From Mycobacterium pseudokansasii (GTDB lineage: Bacteria; Actinomycetota; Actinomycetes; Mycobacteriales; Mycobacteriaceae), in NCBI RefSeq assembly GCF_900566075.1, contig NZ_UPHU01000001.1, positions 4,836,325 to 4,900,324 on the forward strand: a stretch of 64,000 nt of DNA, written 5' to 3'. Position numbers and translations under genes: made by a program. Numbering within the stretch: the stretch's first letter is position 1; the number at the start of each line of letters is the position of its first letter. Below, one piece after another: positions 8,903 to 17,780 of the stretch. The notes under the pieces were generated by a model that saw only the letters and a list, made by a program, of their open reading frames with translations, did no database searches and was not told the DNA's origin.

Positions 8903-10146
8903 CCCGAGCTTCCGACGCAAACTCGGCCGAGAATCCGTTCCCGGTACGCGCGGTAGCCATCCGGGTCGCGAGCTGGATCGATCGGCTGGGCACGGTCTGG
9001 GTCGAGGGGCAGCTGGCCCAGATCACGATGCGGCCCAACTCCAAGACGGTATTCATGGTGCTGCGTGACCCCGCGGCCGACATGTCGCTGAACGTCACCT
9101 GCCCGCGCGACCTGGTGCTGGGCGCGCCGGTGAAATTGACCGAGGGTACCCAGGTGGTGGTCTGCGGCAAGCCGTCGTTCTACACCGGGCGCGGCACGTT
9201 CTCGTTGCGGCTCAGTGAGATTCGGGCCGTCGGCATCGGCGAGCTGCTGGCCCGCATCGAACGGCTACGGCGGCTGCTGGACGCCGAAGGCCTCTTCGAT
9301 CCGCGGCTCAAGCGCCCAATCCCCTTCTTGCCCAACATGATCGGCCTGATCACCGGTCGGGCGAGCGCGGCCGAGCGCGACGTCACGTCGGTGGCCACCG
9401 CGCGCTGGCCCGGCGTGCGGTTCGCCGTGCGCAACACCGCCGTGCAGGGGCCCAACGCCGTCGTGCAGATCGTCGAGGCGCTGCGCGAGCTGGATCGCCA
9501 CCTCGAGGTCGATGTGATCGTGCTGGCCCGCGGCGGCGGCAGCGTCGAGGACCTGCTGCCGTTCTCCGACGAGACGCTGTGCCGCGCCATCTCGGCCTGC
9601 CGCACACCGGTGATCAGCGCGGTCGGTCACGAACCCGACAACCCGATCTGCGACCTGGTCGCCGATCTGCGGGCCGCCACCCCTACCGACGCGGCCAAGA
9701 GAGTCGTTCCCGATACCGCCGCCGAGCAGCGGTTGATCGTCGACCTGCGCCGGCGCAGCGCCCAAGCGCTGCGCAACTGGGTGTCTCGCGAGGAACGGGC
9801 ACTGGCCCACCTGCGCAGCCGCCCGGTGCTGGCCGATCCGCTGAAGTCGTTGACGGTGCGCGCCGAGGAGGTCCAGCGGGCCCGGTCGGCGCTTCGCCGC
9901 GACGTCCACCGGTTGATCGCCGCCGAGACCGAACGAGTCGGCCACCTTTCGGCCCGACTGAGCACGCTAGGGCCGGCGGCCACGCTTGCCCGCGGCTATG
10001 CCGTGGTGCAGCGGCTTTCGGCCGCCGGACAACCGGCCGGGGTGCTGCGGTCGGTCTACGACGCGCCGGCGGGCACCAGGCTACGGGTCCGGGTTGCCGA
10101 CGGCGCCATTGCGGCGCTCAGCGAAGGACATACCGATGGCGGCTGA
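8899..10146 (+). CDS. xseA: Exodeoxyribonuclease VII large subunit
   Basis: This 415-aa catalytic subunit of the bidirectional single-strand DNase ExoVII has an N-terminal OB-fold (WVEGQLAQI, then [19 protein letters not shown]). The nuclease core carries [31 protein letters not shown] and [21 protein letters not shown], then [13 protein letters not shown] long coiled-coil C-terminal part follows and ends in LARGYAVVQ. The start GTG 8899 lies inside the end of the preceding gene, and the stop overlaps xseB. It matches Rv1108c. Confidence 0.97.
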   Translation: MTRASDANSAENPFPVRAVAIRVASWIDRLGTVWVEGQLAQITMRPNSKTVFMVLRDPAADMSLNVTCPRDLVLGAPVKLTEGTQVVVCGKPSFYTGRGTFSLRLSEIRAVGIGELLARIERLRRLLDAEGLFDPRLKRPIPFLPNMIGLITGRASAAERDVTSVATARWPGVRFAVRNTAVQGPNAVVQIVEALRELDRHLEVDVIVLARGGGSVEDLLPFSDETLCRAISACRTPVISAVGHEPDNPICDLVADLRAATPTDAAKRVVPDTAAEQRLIVDLRRRSAQALRNWVSREERALAHLRSRPVLADPLKSLTVRAEEVQRARSALRRDVHRLIAAETERVGHLSARLSTLGPAATLARGYAVVQRLSAAGQPAGVLRSVYDAPAGTRLRVRVADGAIAALSEGHTDGG

Positions 10147-10393
10147 CGAAAACGACGAAAATCACGACGTGACCGGCTCTATTACACCTATTAGTCAGCT
10201 CGGCTATGAAGCCTGCCGGGATGAACTGATCGAGGTGGTGCGGCTTCTGGAACAGGGCGGCCTGGATCTCGATACGTCGCTGAAGCTCTGGGAAAGGGGC
10301 GAGCAACTCGCCAAAAGGTGTGAGGAGCACTTAGCTGGCGCTCGGCAACGGGTAACCGATGCGCTGGCGGCCGGCGCGGCTGCGGACGACTAG
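10136..10393 (+). CDS. xseB: Exodeoxyribonuclease VII small subunit
   Basis: This 85-aa helical subunit decorates the XseA coiled coil. The hallmark segments are [41 protein letters not shown] and the [11 protein letters not shown] helix. It starts with ATG 10136 inside the last codons of xseA (11-base overlap), so the pair is translationally coupled. The length equals the H37Rv Rv1107c protein. Confidence 0.95.
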   Translation: MAADENDENHDVTGSITPISQLGYEACRDELIEVVRLLEQGGLDLDTSLKLWERGEQLAKRCEEHLAGARQRVTDALAAGAAADD

Positions 10394-10440
10394 CGCATAC
10401 CGATGCCCGCCGGTGTCCCCGGGCGACCGTTATTCCAAAC

Positions 10441-10454
10441 TGGAACACGTTTTA
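10441..10454. promoter_or_regulatory. KstR-type operator upstream of the 3-beta-HSD gene
   Basis: TGGAACACGTTTTA matches the KstR consensus TNNAACNNGTTNNA at every fixed position. It sits just upstream of the TATGCT -10 (10457-10462) and the start at 10470, where a repressor would block RNA polymerase. From the literature as I recall it, Rv1106c belongs to the cholesterol-responsive KstR regulon. Confidence 0.8.
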
Positions 10455-10456
10455 GT

Positions 10457-10462
10457 TATGCT
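10457..10462 (+). promoter_or_regulatory. -10 element (TATGCT), leaderless start at 10470
   Basis: TATGCT, seven bases, then ATG 10470. This argues against the upstream in-frame ATG at 10458, which overlaps the -10 itself. Confidence 0.5.
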
Positions 10463-10469
10463 TCGCCGC

Positions 10470-11579
10470 ATGGGTGATGCATCGTTGACAACTGAACTCG
10501 GCCGCGTCCTGGTAACCGGCGGCTCAGGCTTCGTCGGGGCCAACCTGGTTACCACGCTGCTCGAGCGGGGATACCAGGTGCGTTCCTTCGACCGCGCGCC
10601 GTCGCCGCTACCCCCGCACCCGAAGCTCGAGGTGCTGCAGGGTGATATCACCGACGCGGCCACCTGCGCCACGGCAGTCGACGGCATCGACACGATTTTC
10701 CACACCGCGGCGATCATCGAGCTGATGGGCGGCGCATCGGTGACCGACGAATACCGGAAGCGCAGCTTCGCGGTCAACGTCGGCGGCACCGAGAACCTGG
10801 TGCACGGGGGGCAGCGGGCGGGGGTGAAGCGGTTCGTCTACACCTCCTCCAACAGCGTGGTGATGGGCGGCCAGAACATCGCCGGCGGCGACGAGACCAT
10901 GCCCTACACCAGCCGGTTCAATGACCTGTACACCGAGACCAAGGTGGCTGCCGAGCAATTCGTGTTGTCGCAGAACGGTATTGACGGCATGCTCACCTGC
11001 GCCATCCGGCCCAGCGGCATCTGGGGCCGCGGCGACCAGACGATGTTCCGCAAGCTGTTCGAAAGCGTGGTCAAGGGCCAGGTGAAGGTGTTGGTCGGCC
11101 GAAAATCGGCGCGGCTCGACAACTCCTACGTGGACAACCTGATCCACGGATTCATTCTCGCCGCGCAGCATTTGGTGCCCGGGGGAACCGCACCCGGGCA
11201 GGCGTACTTCATCAACGACGCCGAACCCATCAACATGTTCGAGTTCGCCCGGCCGGTGGTCACGGCCTGTGGCGAAAGTTGGCCGCGGATAAGAGTTTCC
11301 GGCCGCTTGGTGCGCGACGCCATGTCAGCGTGGCAGTGGCTGCACTTCCGGTTCGGGCTGCCGAAGCCGCCGCTGGAACCCCTTGCGGTGGAGCGGCTTT
11401 ACCTCGACAACTACTTTTCGATCGCCAAGGCGCAGCGTGATCTGGGCTACCGTCCGCTGTTTACCACCGAGCAGGCCACAGCCGAATGCCTGCCCTACTA
11501 CAAGGACCTTTTCGAGCAGGTCAAGGCGGCAGCCAAACCCCATCTGGTGTCTGTCGTCGACGCGGCACCACCGGAGTAG
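10470..11579 (+). CDS. 3-beta-hydroxysteroid dehydrogenase / isomerase, Rv1106c-like
   Basis: This 369-aa short-chain/extended NAD(P)-binding enzyme oxidises 3-beta-hydroxysterols such as cholesterol to the 4-en-3-one. It has the Rossmann GGSGFVGANLV at the N-terminus, FHTAAIIELMGG, VYTSSNSVVMGG (catalytic Ser region) and DLYTETKVAAE with the YxxxK pair. The C-terminal part RLYLDNYFSIAKAQRDLGYRP is the family tail. A KstR operator lies directly upstream. I chose ATG 10470 on promoter spacing; ATG 10458, which adds MLRR, is the other annotated possibility. It follows xseB after a 76-base gap and probably has its own promoter. Confidence 0.95.
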   Translation: MGDASLTTELGRVLVTGGSGFVGANLVTTLLERGYQVRSFDRAPSPLPPHPKLEVLQGDITDAATCATAVDGIDTIFHTAAIIELMGGASVTDEYRKRSFAVNVGGTENLVHGGQRAGVKRFVYTSSNSVVMGGQNIAGGDETMPYTSRFNDLYTETKVAAEQFVLSQNGIDGMLTCAIRPSGIWGRGDQTMFRKLFESVVKGQVKVLVGRKSARLDNSYVDNLIHGFILAAQHLVPGGTAPGQAYFINDAEPINMFEFARPVVTACGESWPRIRVSGRLVRDAMSAWQWLHFRFGLPKPPLEPLAVERLYLDNYFSIAKAQRDLGYRPLFTTEQATAECLPYYKDLFEQVKAAAKPHLVSVVDAAPPE

Positions 11580-11634
11580 CGCGAGCCCCCGAGCCGGCAC
11601 CACTGGTTGGGCAGAATCTCCCCGATGTTGTGAG

Positions 11635-12904
11635 CTAGAAGGGCGGCGGGTCAGCCGCCATCCGGGCGTGGTTGATGCCGCGCTCCCGGCTGATCCGCGC
11701 GGCCCGTTCCTGGGCACGGGTTCGGCGGCGAGTTGGCATCATCAGTCCGCGCTTGTCCCCCGGCGGCGGCACAGCCGGAGGCGGTGCCAGTATGCCCGTC
11801 GGCATTCCTAGTGCGGGAAAGAGCTGGGCGCCAAGAGGTTCGGTTGTGTACTCATGACCGGTCGGCGAAGTCCAAATCACGGTTCCGTCCGGTTCTTGAC
11901 GGTCTTGCCACCCGCTGTAGAAGGTCTTCAGCAAATGGTGGTAGCGGCACAGCAGCTTGCAGTTCGACGGATGAGTCAGACCTCGCGGATAGGGCACGGT
12001 GTGGTCGATGTCGCACACCTGCGCCGGCTGATCGCACCCGGGAAAGCGGCACGTAAGATCCCGGAAACGGATGAATTCAGCCAATGCCGCAGAGGGCCGA
12101 TATCCGGCTTCCGGACGAGCCTGCGGTATCGGCAAGGGCTTGCTCCTGGCATGACCGGCCAAATCCCGCAGCAAAGCCGACGTTAGCGGGCCGAACCCCG
12201 GCAGATAGGACAACGCCTGCGAATCGCCGTCGACGGCAGCCTGCTCAGCCAGTACATGAATCACCACGCTCGTGGCCGGGCGTCGTTGTGCCGCTGGGCA
12301 ATCCGAAGCCCCACACTGGCACCGTAAGACCTCCGATCCGGCAGCGAGGGCTGCCAGGGCATCGGCACGGCGTTGGTCCTTGGTGCGCGGGTCGTCCCCG
12401 CAGACCGTATCGGCCAATGCGTCAAGCCTGCGATCCAGCGCGGCCCCGTCGGTAGCGTGCAGCTGCGCGAACATTCCGGCCAGCCCTGGATGTGTCGGAC
12501 CGAACTCGACGTAACGGTCCTCGGTGCGCCCTCCCGGCACGCGCAAACCAGCCGGATCAAATCGCGCAACCCACATATCAATGCGCTCAACCAATTTCGG
12601 TGCCGACAGTCGCATCCATCGCGAGGCGTGCCGGGCCAGCGCGGCGTCCAATTCCGCGATCAGCTCGGGGTCGTCGACCAGCCCAGTGCGGTAAACCACC
12701 GCAGCGATCAACCGGAAGTCAATATCGCCGCGCGCGAAGACCTCAGCAACCCAGGGCAGGCGCTCCCGCAACGCAATCGCGTGGCGCAACCGCCCCGCCG
12801 CCCGGCCACGACTGATGCGCAACGCGGCGGCGACTTCGGCCACCACATTCTCGTGTCCGTCGATGGCCCAGTCCAGCCGATCGGCGTCGTCTTCGGGCCA
12901 TGCG
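11635..12904 (-). pseudogene. 13E12-repeat-family DUF222/HNH endonuclease, 5'-truncated
   Basis: The frame encodes the middle and C-terminal parts of the mycobacterial 13E12 repeat family: WAIDGHENVVAEVAAALRISR, RGRAAGRLRHA, MRLSAPKLVERIDMWVARFDP, LDRRLDALADTVCGDDPRT, then the HNH nuclease CRFPGCDQPAQ...CDIDHTVPYPRG...HPSNCKLLCRYHHLLK with its zinc cysteines and DIDH. The usual first 60-100 residues are missing. Instead the frame runs into DNA that, in another frame, encodes a flavin monooxygenase. Any usable start (for example 12942) would add foreign residues. The HNH residues themselves are intact, so a shortened product cannot be ruled out. Confidence 0.8.
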
Positions 12905-13255
12905 CCAAAGGCTACCGTCGTGCTCGAGGCGGCGGACCTCACGGCCGTAGCGGATCAACTCGTCGACGCCATAGCGGCGGGCCACGGCCTCGAAGTACGC
13001 GAGAATCTCGGGGCCGGGTGCGAACGCGTGGCTCCATTCCGGATTCGGCGCGAAGCTGTAGGTGTACAGGTGTGCCGGCACATCGCAGGCGATCCCGGGG
13101 TAGGTGTTCTCCCGCCAGGTTCCGCCCAGCCGGTCCGCTTTCTCATACACCGCGACGTCGGTGAAGCCGGCCTCGCGCAGCTTGATGGCGACCAGCACTC
13201 CGGCCATTCCGGCGCCGATGACGACGAAGCGCAGGCCAGCCCGATCCGGACTCAC
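12905..13255 (-). pseudogene. Flavin monooxygenase (Baeyer-Villiger type), N-terminal fragment
   Basis: About 117 codons of an FAD-dependent monooxygenase remain. They show the FAD Rossmann FVVIGAGMAGVLVAIKLREAG, VAVYEKADRLGGTWRENTYPG (typical of the BVMO / 4-hydroxyacetophenone monooxygenase group), DVPAHLYTYSFAPNPEWSHAF and the start of the next region, EVRRLEHDGSLWR. The protein should be 480-650 aa. At about 12905 the sequence changes into the 13E12 HNH gene, which lies in another frame, so the rest of the enzyme is lost. GTG 13255 overlaps the stop of the dehydrogenase gene by four bases, so it was the last coupled gene of that operon. Confidence 0.85.
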
Positions 13256-14358
13256 GGGGTGATCACTGCGTGCACGGGCGGCAGACCGGCACGCTCACCG
13301 GCCATGGTGGCGAGCAGGTCCTCGGCGTCCTCGAGTCGCACGCAGCATCGTGGCAGGCTCTCGAACGGGTAGCGCCCCGATGCCAGCAGCGCCAGCGCAG
13401 CCCGGTAGGCGACGACGTCCACCCCGAGCGCGCCGAGGATGCGCAGCTCCTTGAACACCACCAGGTCCGGCGAGAATCCGGGAACCCCGGCGACGGCGCC
13501 TCTGGTGCCCGCGACCACGACCGTTCCGGCGGGCCGCGCGAGCGCGATCGCCTGTGCGAACGCTGCCGGCGCCTTGGCGGTGACGTCGACGACGACGTCG
13601 GCCAGCCCACCTGTCGCATTATGCAGCGCCGCCACCGGGTCGTCCGTCGCGACGTCGACGGCGAGGTCCACGCCGAACTCGGGAGCCAGTGCCAGCCGGT
13701 CGGCGTCGCGGGGACCCAGCCCGGTCAGCATGACGAATGCCGCGCCGGCTTCCTTGGCCGCCACCGCGGCGCACAGTCCACGGACACCCGGTCCGAGCAC
13801 CGCGACCACGTCACCCGCACCCGTTCCTGGAACCGTTGTACCCCAACGTATTCCGGCTCCCAGCGGATTGAACAAGGTGGCCACCGCGGGAGTAAGACCG
13901 GCCGGCACCGGCAACACCATCGAGTCGGGCGCCAGGTATTGGTATTCGGCGTAGCCGCCCCACAGGCCCGGCGCATGGTCGACCGGGATGAAGCCGTACA
14001 TGTCGGCCAGGCCGTGGCGTGCACAGCGGCGGTACTCACCGGCGAGGCAGTTCGCGCACTGACGGCACGACTGGAACACCTCGACCGCCACCCGGTCGCC
14101 GGCGGCAACTCCCCAGCGCCGGGCCGCTTTAGACCCGATCGCCTCGATGATCCCCACGGTTTCGTGACCGGGAACGAACGCGAAGCCACCGCTGAGCTCT
14201 CCGGTGTATTGCTCGTGGTCGGTGCCGCACAATCCGCAGGCTTCCACCCGCACCAGCGCGTCGTCAGCGCCGACCTCCGGCACCGCAAGCTCCCGGACAA
14301 CCAGGCGGCGCGGCGCCTCCAGGACCAGCGCTCGTGACGTCGTGGCGCCCGCGCTCAT
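13252..14358 (-). CDS. Zinc-dependent alcohol dehydrogenase (MDR family)
   Basis: This 368-aa medium-chain dehydrogenase has catalytic-zinc ligands in ACGLCGTDH (residues 40-48) and in PGHETVG. Four structural-zinc cysteines sit in SCRQCANCLAGEYRRC. The cofactor domain contains VVAVLGPGVRGLCAAVAAKEAG. The substrate is unknown. It is followed with GTGA overlap by a Baeyer-Villiger-type monooxygenase stump and preceded at 27 bases by a carboxylesterase, so it probably oxidised a secondary alcohol to the ketone used by the monooxygenase. The start ATG 14358 has GAGAGGTGGG upstream; an in-frame GTG nine bases earlier lacks a site. Confidence 0.9.
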   Translation of the reverse strand: MSAGATTSRALVLEAPRRLVVRELAVPEVGADDALVRVEACGLCGTDHEQYTGELSGGFAFVPGHETVGIIEAIGSKAARRWGVAAGDRVAVEVFQSCRQCANCLAGEYRRCARHGLADMYGFIPVDHAPGLWGGYAEYQYLAPDSMVLPVPAGLTPAVATLFNPLGAGIRWGTTVPGTGAGDVVAVLGPGVRGLCAAVAAKEAGAAFVMLTGLGPRDADRLALAPEFGVDLAVDVATDDPVAALHNATGGLADVVVDVTAKAPAAFAQAIALARPAGTVVVAGTRGAVAGVPGFSPDLVVFKELRILGALGVDVVAYRAALALLASGRYPFESLPRCCVRLEDAEDLLATMAGERAGLPPVHAVITP

Positions 14359-14385
14359 CGCACCCACCTCTCGATCCAGCCACGG

Positions 14386-15930
14386 CTAGCGGAAGCCGAC
14401 GACCTCGCCGCCCCAGGCAGCTCGGATGTGGCCGTCGAGATCGCGCGCGACAGTGTCGGTTCTGTTGATGACCAGGCAGACCCGGTCGGCGTCGTCGTAC
14501 GACGGCCAGTCCGGCTCGCCCACCGGACCCGCGGGCTTGCCGTGCCTGGCGAAGTTGACCCACCGGGTCCGCACTCTGCCCGAAACCGCCTTGGCGGTCC
14601 TGACGCCGCCCAGGCGCAGCGTCGGGTCGTGGGGACCCCCGAGATTGCCCCAGACATAAGGTAATTCGGTCGCGTGCGCGGCGTTGACCAGCAGCAGCTT
14701 CAGCAACGGCGTCGAATAGTCGAAGCGGTACAGGTATACCGGCGCCACCTTGCGGTGTCCGTCAGCCAGCCACACCGAGGGCATCCGGAAGCCGACATCG
14801 GTGGCGATGCTCAGCGGCCGGGCCTTGCGCCGGATGCGCGAATAGGCCAGCCCGATCTGCTCCTCGGTGGGCAATTGCAGGTCGGGCTGTTCGGCGGCGA
14901 TCTGAGTGAACATCGACGTGATCGCGTGCGGAGTGATCGGCATCAGCGGCGAGCGCATCAACCGAAACAACGCCGCCTCGTGCTTGTTGGTGCCGATGAT
15001 CAGCGGGACGGGCTGGGAGCGGCCCTCCTGCGCCACTTTGACCGGGTAGTCGTCCAACAGATCACCGTCGACGATCGGGACGAACGCCAGCGTGCCGGGA
15101 TTACGTACCGGGACTTCGTCGAACACTTCTTTCGCCGCGCCGACGATCGTGGCGATGGGGACATCGACCAGCCGGTCCGGCTCGGACGTGGCGATACCCA
15201 GTTTGTCCAAAATGCACACCGCCGCCCGCCGGGCCCTGTCGCGGTCGTATACCGAGGTGGCCGGCGAACTCTGGGCGATTGCGCGCCCGAACAGCCCGGC
15301 CGCCGCCGGGACGGCCAGCAGGGTCGTGACGATCCCCGCTCCCGCGGATTCGCCGAACAGCGTGACGTTGCCGGGATCACCGCCGAACCCCGCGATGTTG
15401 TCGCGGATCCACTGCAACGCGGCCAGCACGTCGCGCAGCCCGATATTGGAGTCGAAACGTCGCCGTGCGGTGCCCAACGACGACAGGTCGAGAAAGCCCA
15501 GCACTCCGAGCCGGTAGTTGATGGTCACCACCACCACGTCACCGCTGGCGGCCAGCCGCCGGCCGTCGTAGAGGGGCTGGCTGCCCGACCCCAGCAGGTA
15601 GGCGCCGCCGTGCAGCCACACCATCACGGGTTTGCCGTCGCCGGGTTGGGTGCCGGGCGGTGCCCAGACGTTCAGCCGCAGACAGTCCTCGCCCTGGGGC
15701 GCTCCCAAATCGAGTGGCATGTTCGGGATGACCGGCTGCGGGCAGGCCGGGCCGAAGCTGGTGGCGTCGGCCACCTCGGTCCATCGCTGCGGCGGTTGTG
15801 GCCCCCGGAAGCGCAGGTCGCGCAGCGGCGGCGCGGCATACCGCACGCCTTTCCAGGTCTTCGCCGACACGTCGCCGGTGCCCCGGACCGGGCCGTAGCT
15901 GGTTTCGACCACGCAGTCGTCGATCGCCAT
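14386..15930 (-). CDS. Type B carboxylesterase (para-nitrobenzyl esterase family), full length
   Basis: This 514-aa alpha/beta hydrolase has VWLHGGAYLLGSG (oxyanion hole), NVTLFGESAGAG with nucleophile Ser195, the acid in IIGTNKHEAALF and the His in ANAAHATELPYVWGN in the place of the family's GxxHxxELPYVF. The length is that of complete family members. In H37Rv the equivalent position holds Rv1104 and Rv1105, which I recall as two fragments of one esterase; here the gene is unbroken. No signal peptide is present. It lies 27 bases upstream of the dehydrogenase gene on the same strand, forming an ester/ketone catabolic cluster. Confidence 0.92.
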   Translation of the reverse strand: MAIDDCVVETSYGPVRGTGDVSAKTWKGVRYAAPPLRDLRFRGPQPPQRWTEVADATSFGPACPQPVIPNMPLDLGAPQGEDCLRLNVWAPPGTQPGDGKPVMVWLHGGAYLLGSGSQPLYDGRRLAASGDVVVVTINYRLGVLGFLDLSSLGTARRRFDSNIGLRDVLAALQWIRDNIAGFGGDPGNVTLFGESAGAGIVTTLLAVPAAAGLFGRAIAQSSPATSVYDRDRARRAAVCILDKLGIATSEPDRLVDVPIATIVGAAKEVFDEVPVRNPGTLAFVPIVDGDLLDDYPVKVAQEGRSQPVPLIIGTNKHEAALFRLMRSPLMPITPHAITSMFTQIAAEQPDLQLPTEEQIGLAYSRIRRKARPLSIATDVGFRMPSVWLADGHRKVAPVYLYRFDYSTPLLKLLLVNAAHATELPYVWGNLGGPHDPTLRLGGVRTAKAVSGRVRTRWVNFARHGKPAGPVGEPDWPSYDDADRVCLVINRTDTVARDLDGHIRAAWGGEVVGFR

Positions 15931-16151
15931 ACGCCTGAAGCTCCCATTCCCGTGCCTGATGTCAGGTTAACGACCGGCCGTCGCACAACTCCGATAGCCT
16001 GGCTCGGCGCGGATCGGGCCGTGTCCCCCCTTTTTCCCATTCCTGACCTTCCACGTACGCCGTGGCATACCTCCCGGGCACGCTCGCCGAGTCTGTCGGC
16101 CTGGGTGCCGCACGGATGTAGGAGTGCCAGCGGTGACTGAGACCGACTTCT

Positions 16152-16167
16152 GCCAACTAAGGTTGGC
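16152..16167 (-). terminator. Small hairpin downstream of the gamma-glutamyltransferase gene
   Basis: GCCAAC-TAAG-GTTGGC forms a perfect six-base stem 30 bases past the stop at 16197. No T-run follows, as is usual for mycobacterial terminators. Confidence 0.4.
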
Positions 16168-16196
16168 CAGGCTCGGCAACCAACGCAACAGGGACG

Positions 16197-17780
16197 TTAG
16201 AACCCGACCGCTTGGCCGTCGCGTCGGGGATCGCTTGCAGCTAGGTAGCCGTCGTCCAGACACCAGATCGCCTGGCAACTACCGAATTGGTTGTAGTCGT
16301 CAACCGTAACCAACTCATGCCCACGTCTAGTCAGCTCGTCGACGGTTGACGCGGGAAAGCCGTCCTCCACGGTGACCTGCATGCCTTGCACCACTCGGAA
16401 ACGTGGACCATCGCATGCGGTTTGCGGATTTTGACCGTAGTCAACGATCCGTACCACGACTTGCGTCTGGCCCTGCGGCTGCATGGTGCCGCCCATCACC
16501 CCGAAGCTCATCACCGGGCTGCCGTCCTTGGTCACAAACCCCGGCACGATAGTGTGGTAGGGCCGCTTTCTGGGTCCGACCTGGTTCGGATGGCCTTGCT
16601 GTGCCACGAAATTCGCGCCCCGATTGTGCAACGAGATACCGGTGCCGGGGACCACCACGCCAGAACCGAAGCCCATGTTGTTGGACTGGATCATCGACAC
16701 CATCATCCCAGCGCTGTCTGCGGCCGTGAGGTAAACCGTTCCGCCGCTTGGCATGCCGGCGTCAAACGGCTGCGCCAGCCGCATGTCAATCTGGGCCGCC
16801 CTGGCGGCCAAGTACTCGTCGTCGAGGAGTTGGACCGGGGCGAACTGCATGTAGTCAGGGTCGCCGACATAGGCCTGCGCATCGGCGAAAGCCAGTTTGA
16901 TCGCCTCGATCTGCACATGCACACTGTCTGCTGAATCGACACCAAACGCGGCCATGTCGAAGTGCCGCAGAATGCCCAACGCGATCAACGCGACGATGCC
17001 CTGACCGTTCGGCGGAATCTCGTGCACCGTGTAGCCGCGGTAACCATGGCTGATCGGTGTCACCCAGTCCGCACGGTGTGCAGCAAGGTCGGCCACCGTC
17101 ATGACTCCACCGTGCGACTTCGCATGTGCCGCCATGATTTCCGTCAGCTGCCCGTGGTAGAAGGCGGCCCCGTTGCTGGCCGCGATCTTTTCCAACGTGC
17201 ACGCGTGGTCGGCAAACCGGAAGACCTCGCCGGCCCGCGGCGCCCGCCCGTCGGGCAGGAACGCCTCACCGAAGCCCGGCTGACCCTCCAGCAGCGAAAC
17301 CTGTGCTGCCCACTGTTTAGCGATCGTCGGGGAGACCGGGAACCCGTTGCGCCCGTAATCGATTGCCCGCTCGAAGAGGGCAGCGAAGGGCAGCCGTCCA
17401 AATCGCGCGTGCAACTCAACCCACGCCGACACCGCTCCGGGCACGGTCACCGCATTCCAGCCCAAGCTCGGTACGCCTTGCTCACCGAAATACTCCGGGG
17501 TCCACCCGGCGGGTGAGCGACCCGAGGCGTTGAGGCCATGCAACTGGCCGCCGTCCCACACGATCGCGAAAGCATCTGACCCAATGCCGTTGGACACGGG
17601 TTCCACCAGGGTCAGCGTGATCGCCGTCGCAAGGACCGCATCAACGGCGTTGCCGCCCTGAGCCAGCATTCGCAACCCGGCCTGCGCCGCGAGTGGCTGC
17701 GAGGTGCACACCACATTGCGGGCCAGCACCGGTGTCCGGGGCCATCCATAGCGAAGTTCCCACGAGGGCGACACCGTCAC
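16197..17780 (-). CDS. Gamma-glutamyltransferase-family Ntn hydrolase
   Basis: This 527-aa protein of the GGT family would autocleave into large and small subunits. The likely nucleophile is Thr348 in PSGGTVYLTAAD. Downstream are SMIQSNNMGFGSGVVVPGTGI, then LHNRGANF, and the MSFGVMGGTMQPQGQ segment, all family marks. The N-terminal half has the usual AAQAGLRMLAQGGNAVDA and NGIGSDAFAIV. No signal peptide is visible although many GGTs are exported, so it may be a cytosolic member acting on gamma-glutamyl amides or a cephalosporin-acylase-like relative. It overlaps the bicupin gene by four bases (ATGA), which suggests a two-gene operon. Confidence 0.9.
   Translation of the reverse strand: MTVSPSWELRYGWPRTPVLARNVVCTSQPLAAQAGLRMLAQGGNAVDAVLATAITLTLVEPVSNGIGSDAFAIVWDGGQLHGLNASGRSPAGWTPEYFGEQGVPSLGWNAVTVPGAVSAWVELHARFGRLPFAALFERAIDYGRNGFPVSPTIAKQWAAQVSLLEGQPGFGEAFLPDGRAPRAGEVFRFADHACTLEKIAASNGAAFYHGQLTEIMAAHAKSHGGVMTVADLAAHRADWVTPISHGYRGYTVHEIPPNGQGIVALIALGILRHFDMAAFGVDSADSVHVQIEAIKLAFADAQAYVGDPDYMQFAPVQLLDDEYLAARAAQIDMRLAQPFDAGMPSGGTVYLTAADSAGMMVSMIQSNNMGFGSGVVVPGTGISLHNRGANFVAQQGHPNQVGPRKRPYHTIVPGFVTKDGSPVMSFGVMGGTMQPQGQTQVVVRIVDYGQNPQTACDGPRFRVVQGMQVTVEDGFPASTVDELTRRGHELVTVDDYNQFGSCQAIWCLDDGYLAASDPRRDGQAVGF

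Noticed and set aside
11635..13255. Insertion sequence or prophage
   Set aside because: No transposase, integrase or terminal inverted repeat was found; only a 13E12-family HNH frame is present.
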